The notes under the pieces: model-generated | What the model saw: only the letters and a program-made list of their open reading frames with translations | Told to the model about the DNA's origin: nothing | Database searches by the model: none | NCBI RefSeq assembly: GCF_042453785.1 | Contig: NC_091675.1 | Coordinates: 50,540,501 to 50,604,500 of the forward strand | Length of the DNA: 64,000 bases | Direction: 5' to 3' | Source of the DNA: Malus domestica | Lineage: Eukaryota > Streptophyta > Magnoliopsida > Rosales > Rosaceae | Program-made: the position numbers and the translations under genes | Part shown: positions 57,034 to 64,000 of the stretch, piece by piece | Layout of the letters: each line of letters opens with the position of its first letter | Numbering within the stretch: position 1 is the first letter of the stretch

Positions 57034-57924
57034 ATGAGGTCCAACCCGCAATGTGGCATCAATCTCAAGGTCATCCTCCTCTGCTGCTTCTTCATCTTCC
57101 TCTTCACTATCTTCATTGTCAGATCAACCTTCTCATCGTCACCATTACCGTCACCGTTCACGGCCAATTCCTCACTATCCCATCTCATCCCAAACCCTAA
57201 ACCCCAACAACAACAACCACCATGCGATCAACCCTTCACCCCAACATGCACCAAAATTCCACCTTCCCTCGCCCACGCCATCATCCACTACGCCACAACA
57301 AACGTCACCCCACAACAAACCATCAAAGAAGTCTCCGTCTCCGCCGCGATCCTTTCCAAAAAATCACCCTGCAACTTTCTAGTCTTCGGCCTCGGCCTCG
57401 ACAGCCTCATGTGGACGGCTCTCAACCACGGCGGAAGAACCGTCTTCCTCGAAGAAGACAATTCATGGATCGACCAGATCAAACAGAAGCTGCCGGGCTT
57501 AGAGGCCTACCACGTGACGTACGACACCAAGGTCCACCAAGCGGACAAGCTCATGGAGATCGGAAGGAAGGAAGAGTGCAAAGCTGTTGGGGATCCGAGG
57601 TTTTCAAAGTGCGAGCTGGCGCTCAAGAACTTGCCGAGCGATGTGTACGATATCGAGTGGGATTTGATCATGGTGGATGCGCCGACGGGGTACTTCGACG
57701 GAGCTCCGGGAAGAATGGGCGCCATATACACGGCGGGGCTGATGGGGAGGAACAGGGAGGAGGGGGAAACCCATGTGTTTGTGCATGATGTGAATAGAGT
57801 GGTTGAGGACAGCTTCTCCAAGGCTTTTCTCTGTGAGGGGTACTTGACGGAGCAGGAGGGTCTGATCAGGCACTTCACTATTCCCAGTCACAGGGCTCGA
57901 TTAGGTAGACCATTTTGCCCTTAG
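57034..57924 (+). CDS. GXM: Glucuronoxylan 4-O-methyltransferase (GXM, DUF579)
   Basis: Golgi type-II membrane enzyme that 4-O-methylates glucuronic acid side chains of xylan in secondary walls. Single exon, 296 aa, the usual length for GXM1-3. A short cytosolic N-terminus is followed by one membrane anchor (VILLCCFFIFLFTIFIV, residues ~13-29), a Ser/Pro/Gln-rich stem, then the DUF579 domain from about 60: CNFLVFGLGLDSLMW (SAM-binding region), GGRTVFLEEDNSWIDQI, YHVTYDTKV, WDLIMVDAPTGYFDGAPGRM, AGLMGRNREEGETHVFVHDV and the C-terminal RHFTIPSHRARLGRPFCP. The relative IRX15 shares the fold but usually lacks this exact ending, so GXM is preferred. The binding loop reads GLGLDS where I recall GLGHDS in relatives. 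Confidence 0.92.
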   Translation: MRSNPQCGINLKVILLCCFFIFLFTIFIVRSTFSSSPLPSPFTANSSLSHLIPNPKPQQQQPPCDQPFTPTCTKIPPSLAHAIIHYATTNVTPQQTIKEVSVSAAILSKKSPCNFLVFGLGLDSLMWTALNHGGRTVFLEEDNSWIDQIKQKLPGLEAYHVTYDTKVHQADKLMEIGRKEECKAVGDPRFSKCELALKNLPSDVYDIEWDLIMVDAPTGYFDGAPGRMGAIYTAGLMGRNREEGETHVFVHDVNRVVEDSFSKAFLCEGYLTEQEGLIRHFTIPSHRARLGRPFCP

Positions 57925-59981
57925 AAGATGATGATCTTGACTTTTTTATCATCTTCTCGATCAATCTGATCGGTCGATTTCCAGCAGAGACCTGGTTGGA
58001 TTAATGGTTGATATTATTTCTTGGGTGATATTATTTCTTGGTTATTGAAAAGTAGGTAGTGTTGTTCCTCTTTTTAAAATCTTGTGTTTAATTTATGCAA
58101 AAGAAAAGGTGGGCCGACGTGCTGGACAAGTGTTTCGGGTCCTGTGTACGTGTAAGTTGTTCACCGTCTATTGTAAGCAAAATAACCCATATAGAGACAA
58201 AACATCATTCAAGGAGCCGAAAGTAAAAGGATTCTTTTTCTTCATCGAATTGAACATATAATAAAATGAAAACAACGGTACATATGAGTGTGTAAGAAGT
58301 GAATGAGATTCCTCTCCTGATTTTTTTTTTATGATTCTTCAATCACGTTTATTTATTGTATATTGTATGATTAGTTTTAATCAGTATTATTTATGTTTAA
58401 TTTTAAATAAAAAAATTATAATAATTTGTGATCACACAATGTACGATAAACGACATAATTAGAGAATTCCTAGAATTCTCGCAAAGAGGATCTCTAGAAT
58501 CCTCATAGAGAATCTGGAGAGGATGCTTATTCGTAAGAAGTGTTTAGTTTCAAAAATTAAGTCTCTGTTTACGAGAAGTGATAAATTTTTTAGTGTGATC
58601 GGAATGCTGAATAGTACATTATGTGTTATTATACAAATAGTAAGATATGTGTATTAAAAAATTAATAACTTTTAAGTATAAAATATCTCACTATTTATAT
58701 AAAAATACGTGATATATCACCCATGTTCTAACTACAAGAAAAATTTCTCGTCTATATGATCGTGGTAGTGTGGATTGCTACCTGAGTTTGAATTCTGCCA
58801 TTTTCTCCCTTTTTCTTCTCATTAGTTTTCTCGCTTATAAAAGAGTTTGGGATATGTTCCGTTGGTGTGGGAGAGCAGACTTATTCGTACAATAGACTAG
58901 TAATAACATGATTCAAATTTGTCTTTGGTAAGAATCGAACTTAACACTTCTCTGACCATGGAAATCGATAGAAGTAATTTCTAAGTTTGTCGTAAATCAT
59001 TTTGGTTCTTTTGTGGAAAATCTATCAATATGCTATTAAGTAAAGTGGTTGGTTTGACAAAAATACCTTAAAAATGTGAACATATTTTTCATGAAATGTT
59101 CAAAATGATTTATCATGATAAATTCAGGGTCTGATTCTATCGACATTCATTGTCAAAGATCAAAGTAGAGAGTTATGCCTACCTCAGGAATCATTTTTTG
59201 GATTAAAAGCCTTAAAAGAAAGAGAGCAAGAAAGAACTGGGATCACAAAGTACTACTGTGAATGTGATCACCAATACATTGAAGCAATACTCTTCCTGTT
59301 GTGCCTTGTGATAAAACTGAAAGTATTATAATTAGTGACGATAGTAATCATGATTAGGAGTGCATAACTAACATTAATGGCAATGAAAAGCCGACTCATT
59401 TTTATGATCGGGATTATCTGCCGTTAACAAGTGATGTTCCTTCTTATCCCACATGCTTGGACGACGACGCTAGTCATGCCACTTCTCTGGTCTGGTTCTC
59501 AAGTGTGCTAACAAACTTACAAAGGTATTCTTTGATACTTGGATTTCTCTTCAGCTCTTTGTTCATTAGATGTGCATGCACATCCATACATCATGTTTTT
59601 TTTTCTCTTTGTTGCCATAGTTAACATTTGGCGATACATTTCTCGACGGCAGGCTCTTCAAAGCACAACATATGATGTCGATCTGGACCGCATCCTTGAA
59701 AGCATCCACTTGTACCTACAGGGCTTGGGGATGGAAACTTAGATGCGAATAGAGAAAGGATGAAGAGCACCTGCAACGTGAAGGGACAGTGGAGATGACT
59801 CCATCAAGATTTCCAGGGACAGGTTGAGTCCCAGATAACACATTTACCAGAGTCTCATCACACCTTGCAGCTTCAATATGACCAATAAATTCCACGCTGC
59901 ACTGTTAAAACTGCAATTGCATAAAAAAAAAAAAAAAGGAAGTCATGATGCGGTGCCATTGTTCTTCAACTGTGTTTATAC
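57925..59981. other. Intergenic; one MITE and an unassigned exon-like stretch
   Basis: Mostly AT-rich with no supported gene. Near 59785-59895 the minus strand has an open stretch reading EFIGHIEAARCDETLVNVLS then GTQPVPGNLDGVISTV, which looks protein-like; I could not link it to a family or to flanking exons. It may be an exon of a minus-strand gene interrupted by the CACTA element, or a fragment. Confidence 0.3.
58575..58760. mobile_element. AT-rich MITE, copy 2 of the family at 42.6 kb
   Basis: AATTTTTTAGTGTGATCGG, ACATTATGTGTTATTATACA, AATAGTAAGATATGTGTATT and TATCTCACTATTTATATAAA follow the same order as in the copy at 42599-42775. Confidence 0.65.
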
Positions 59982-61996
59982 CACTACTACAAAATAGGGC
60001 TTTCATGACACTTAGAATTTTTTTTAATGACATTCTTTTATTAAAAGCGTCATTGAAATAAAATTATGACGCAACTTATAAAAAATATAAATAAATTAAA
60101 ATAAAAAGATAAGAAAACCAAGAGACAATTATCAAAAAGAGATCAGTTTCACACCCATTACAATTGCACGTTTGAACAGTTAACCTCTTCAGCCTAAATC
60201 TCATCCTTTTTCTTTAATATGCTCGTACAAAAAAATATAACATAAACGGTGGAGTGGGACTTCGTTCCCCATCAGGACTTTGTTCTGCCATTGGAGAGGA
60301 CGATATTCAACAGCAAGGCTGCAAGCCAGCAAAAGTCCCTCCCGCGCTACCGCCATCCAGCCATCTGAACACCATGCGTCGTCGCCCTCACGGCTCCACG
60401 CTTTCGTCAGCCATCACCGGCCATCGTCAATTTTTTGGTAAATCCCTTATTTTCATTTACATAAGTTAATTGATGATTTGAGATCTATGTGATATGGATT
60501 TTATATGATTTAGTGTGAGTTTATCTGGGCTTGGTGCTATTTGTGGTTTTCATGTTCAATCTGTTGTCTAGTTTGAGTTGGGTATTTTGTTGTTTGAGTA
60601 GGTTTGGATGGATTTGGAGCCAATTCGGTAGTAATGTCGATTCACATTTTATTTTGCTGTGAACTTATATTGGTTTTGTTTTTCTAATTGTTAATTTACT
60701 GGGGCTGGCACTGGTGGGCAGTTTAATTATGTAAATTGTAGGTTTCAACAACTGCTGGTGCAAAACGTGTGAAGAAAGGCTCATTAGTCCCATAGATTTC
60801 TGCATTAAGTAGTCAGACAAATAAGGAGTCTGAGGCCTCATCCAAATCAAGTGCCTTTGCCCCTGCTACTAGTCAATCCTCCGTTCATGCAGATCCTATG
60901 CAAGTGAGATTCTTTCTCTTCTTGCCCTTAATTTTTTGTGCTATTTTTTTATGAAACAATATGATTACTGGATGCTTTTGTTACTTGTATGTACAGCTGT
61001 CCTATTTTCTAGATTATCACAGATTAATGGATGCCTTTTTTTATTTTTATTGCACGGTTACTTTAAATCAACCTTTGATTTTATACTAGAATGGTTAAAG
61101 AGAATTTATTGTGTTCGTTTATTTTCTTCCATGTGATCTTAAAACTACACTGCACTTTTGTTGATCTTTTTGTTTGACCTGATTCATCTGTGCAGGATAC
61201 GGAAATAATGATTTTAAGTTCAAATTTTCCAAGATTCTAGAGATAATCAGAATGACCCTTTGCAGTTTTATTTTTGGTTTTAGCATGTGAAAGTAAGAAT
61301 TGTTATTCTTATTGATTTTTTTAATTAATGTTGATAATTTTTGTGTAGAAAAGGTGGGAGTCTCTCCTGCGTCAAGGGAGAAGGATATTTGTTGTTGGTG
61401 ATCTTATGCTCAACCAGATTGTGAGAAGAACCAGATTTTAAATTAAGTGAACTTACAGTTTTATTAGTAGGAAAGCTCTATACATTATATTGTCTTTTGT
61501 AATACTTCGATGGTGGATAAATTTCAAATTTATGAAGCAATATTGTTTCATTTGAGGTCAATATCTTGCTCTTTGGATGAATTATGTAGGTCATGCTTTC
61601 AAATTAAAAATACATTATATATGTCATCAAACATATTTCAGGACATGTATTGAACGGTTTATGACACGCTTTGCGTGTCATTGCTAATATTCAATGACGT
61701 TGCAAATGGTTTCGGTGCTATAGTACATGACGCTATATAGATGTCATGTTTAGTATACCATGACGCTCATTTCTCTGTATATGACACTTAATTTGCGTCT
61801 TAAATGGTTATAGATGACACAAGTTCTTAATTCAATGATGCTTGTTAGGCGTCCTTAAAATTAATACATGACACTTTTTCAACGTCATAAAAAGTATCTT
61901 TAATGACACCCACAAAGATGATGCTAAATGCTTGTGTCATTAAACTTTTAACATGACCCATAAACTGCGTCATGTATGTTAAAATTTGTAGTAGTG
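59982..61996 (+). mobile_element. Non-autonomous CACTA transposon, 2.0 kb, TSD TAC
   Basis: Begins CACTACTACAAAATAGGGC and ends TTTGTAGTAGTG, the CACTA-superfamily termini, with 3-bp duplication TAC at 59979-59981 and 61997-61999. Subterminal regions (especially 61660-61980) are packed with ATGACAC / GTGTCAT / TGACGC motifs in both orientations, the expected binding-site arrays. No TNPD-type transposase. The interior has a GC-rich stretch (60250-60440) and exon-like pieces bounded by GTAAAT and GTGCAG-type sites, possibly captured host sequence; none gives a long clear protein. Strand is arbitrary. Confidence 0.93.
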
Positions 61997-61999
61997 TAC

Positions 62000-62463
62000 A
62001 TAAACAAACTAAAGAAAACGCTTGATCTAAGAGTAACTGTGCTCAACATCATGCAAAGTCAGAAAGACCCACACCTGACATGAGCTCACCCAAACACCGA
62101 ACAAAAGGGACAAAGATCACAGATCCTAGCAACAGGACAGTGTAGTAATAGATGCACCACGTCACCCCTTTCCTCTACACATAGAACACTAAACCAAAGC
62201 AATGATATTTCTCTCGGGAGAGTTCTCAATTTAAGGCAACCACTGTTACTGACATAAGGTTTGACTTAAACAAGAATTTTTCAGAACAGGATAGAGTGCA
62301 GACATTCTCTTTTCCAAACGCCAGCAAACGAAAGAGTGCAACCAAGTGGCACCAACAACCAAAATAAGTATAATATGTACAAATTGAAGTAATCAATGTT
62401 GTTTGTCCAAAGACCTCAATCTAAATGCTTCCAATGCAGGTGCACTTATACCCTCTAATGCAG
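62000..62463. other. Spacer between two DNA transposons
   Basis: No gene recognised. Base composition is less AT-extreme than nearby repeats, so it may be intron or flank of an unresolved gene. Confidence 0.4.
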
Positions 62464-62466
62464 TAA

Positions 62467-63377
62467 GGGTGCGTTTGTTGCACCGGACTATCTCGGACTG
62501 AACTAACTTCCTGGACTAAGCTGGATTGGCTTAGACTAGACTAAGCTGGACTGACTTAGTGAAGCGTTTGATGCAGTGACGGACTAAAAGAAGGATAAGT
62601 AACAACTACAATATTATATTATTTAATCTAATAATATTTTATTCAATCTTTTTTCATTTTGTCTCTAAAGTGTCTAGAACACTCTTTAGTTCTGTCCCCT
62701 TTATTAATTCAATAATATTTTAATTTTTTATTCAATCTCTATCTGGACTCTCTTTGGAGAGTTCTTTCTTTTCTTCCTTTAGTTTCGTCCCCATAACACT
62801 CCCTTTCTCCATCTTTTGTCCTGCAAAACCGCAACCTTCAAAATCATTTTTCCTCTGCAAAATCGTCCCCAAAAGTACTATCTCCTCCCTCTCCGTCTCA
62901 CCATTTCTCTTCGTCCAAAGCTACTTTCTCCCCTTCTTTATCCATTTCTCTTCGGAATTTTCTGGGAAAAAGGAAAACTTTCTGGGAATTTTCGAGAATA
63001 AGGAAGAATTTTTCTATTAGGATTGTTGTTATCGTTTTGCTTTTTTTTTTTTTTTGAATTTTGGTGTTGAGATTTAGGCAGTGGTGAGGCTGGTTTTCAG
63101 ATCTGGGAAATGGGTTGGCAAACAGAGTTGCCCAGAAGCATGCTTGCAGACTTGTAGCATTCATAAACTTGCAGCGTACGATCGTCTTTGGAGATGGGAT
63201 TAGCAATCCCATGGTTTTTGGGGGGTTTCGTTAAGACCGGCTAGTCCCTTGTTTAGTCGAAGCGAGTGAGAGCTAGTCTCATTAAATCTAAGCCATGTAG
63301 GAAACAAACACAGGACTGGACTAACTCTTAGTCCAGTCCAGTCTAGTGAATTTTAGTGAGGGAAAACAAACACCCCC
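62467..63377. mobile_element. Harbinger-like non-autonomous element, TSD TAA
   Basis: 911 bp. Left end GGGTGCGTTTGTTGCACCGG, right end AGGGAAAACAAACACCCCC, with inner inverted TGGACTAAG / CTTAGTCCAG motifs (62512, 63331). TAA at 62464-62466 and 63378-63380 is the typical PIF/Harbinger duplication. There is no transposase; the pyrimidine-rich open frames at 62754-63020 lie inside and have no domain. Confidence 0.75.
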
Positions 63378-63380
63378 TAA

Positions 63381-64000
63381 AAGTATTATGAGTCTGGTTA
63401 AACTTACCAAGTACTAAGTAATAACTATGTATGGGAAACCTAATGGGTTTGACTAGCGGATTACTGATGTTAATGGGTAGTTGTTGGTATTAATGATGTA
63501 TGGGAAGTTTAACGGGTCATTTTGGAAGGGTCTAGGAATTACTAATGTAGTATAAAGGGGAAAGTCCCGTGGGCGAAGGAGTTAGGCTGGATGTATTTTA
63601 CTTGAAGTATTATCAGTTTCTTAACTTTCCTAAAGGCTTTTTTCGTTTGATTTGCCTTTAGAAACCTAGGCCCGGATGGTGATTGGAGTAACTCCCACCA
63701 AGCCAACATTTTCCTCCCTCTAACCCTACCCCTAAATCTACCTGAAAAACATTATAACCATAACTAACTACCTCAACTTTCAAATTGTTTAAGTGGAAAA
63801 AACATTCCATTCTACAGAACTAGACAACAAAAAATTCCTTACTTGATAATTTTGTCTTGAAAGAAATGATTGTCGTACACCTGGAAACTGGTTATTCCAT
63901 TGTTGTACATTGGAAACTGGTTATTTCATGAGAAAGAGAATTAATAGGGTATTATGCAGAACTGTACAAAACAAAAGACAATACAAGACTTACATATGAT
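63381..64000. other. Terminal stretch, nothing recognised
   Basis: No gene or element supported up to the window end. Short direct repeats TTGTACA(C/T)...GGAAACTGGTTATT occur near 63880 and 63903. Confidence 0.45.

Noticed and set aside
57222-57788. 188-codon + frame and two minus-strand frames overlapping the GXM gene
   Set aside because: Shadow frames of the GC-rich GXM coding sequence; their Arg/Pro/His-rich composition reflects codon structure.
62754-63212. Open frames of 60-104 codons rich in Ser/Phe or Lys
   Set aside because: They sit in the pyrimidine-rich interior of the Harbinger-like element and have no domain or start context.

Overview
This is plant nuclear DNA from a dicot. 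Spliced genes with GT-AG introns alternate with dense transposable elements. The repeat set points to Rosaceae, probably the apple/pear group: 5S-carrying Cassandra TRIMs, an RTE-type LINE with a (TTG)n tail, and a coiled-coil ORF block that I associate from memory with Malus/Pyrus. That assignment is inference.

Layout. 1-1667: 3' end of an LHT-type amino-acid transporter (+). 1.8-15.0 kb: transposon-rich desert with an LTR-like block, a decayed Ty1/copia element with a perfect 5-bp TSD, a second copia fragment whose LTR is interrupted by a solo LTR, two Cassandra insertions, a ~35-bp minisatellite and a MITE. 15.6-16.0 kb: a small, very basic plant protein. 18.4-26.2 kb: an RTE LINE region. 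A 15-bp direct repeat brackets about 6.9 kb made of a 5' RTE body, a 3.1-kb non-RTE block with an intact coiled-coil ORF, and a second RTE 3' end. 26.8-32.4 kb: an 11-exon NDUFAF5-type mitochondrial methyltransferase gene (-). 33.8-34.5 kb: a decayed plant-mobile-domain gene. 36.5-41.6 kb: NUP96/MOS3 nucleoporin (+). 42.9-47.2 kb: a plastid-type protein with two thioredoxin/GST-N-like domains (+). 47.9-51.6 kb: the queuine tRNA-ribosyltransferase accessory subunit QTRT2 (-), convergent with the previous gene. 52.2-55.6 kb: a two-LTR Cassandra and a 949-bp hAT-type element with a lysine-rich ORF. 57.0-57.9 kb: a single-exon DUF579 glucuronoxylan methyltransferase (+). 60.0-63.4 kb: a 2.0-kb non-autonomous CACTA element and a 0.9-kb Harbinger-like element.

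The host genes are unrelated housekeeping or metabolic genes (amino-acid transport, complex I assembly, nuclear pore, plastid redox, tRNA queuosine, xylan methylation), so there is no operon-like logic. Exon junctions of the five spliced genes were placed by hand from GT/AG sites, phase continuity and remembered family sequences. The complete ones give open frames of 344 aa (NDUFAF5), 1032 aa (NUP96), 369 aa (thioredoxin-like) and 401 aa (QTRT2).

The most unusual structure is the 19.2-26.2 kb RTE composite, which could be a retrotransposed read-through transcript (3' transduction). Next are a 100-bp tandem duplication that copies an exon start and its splice acceptor inside NDUFAF5, and the hAT element carrying an ORF.
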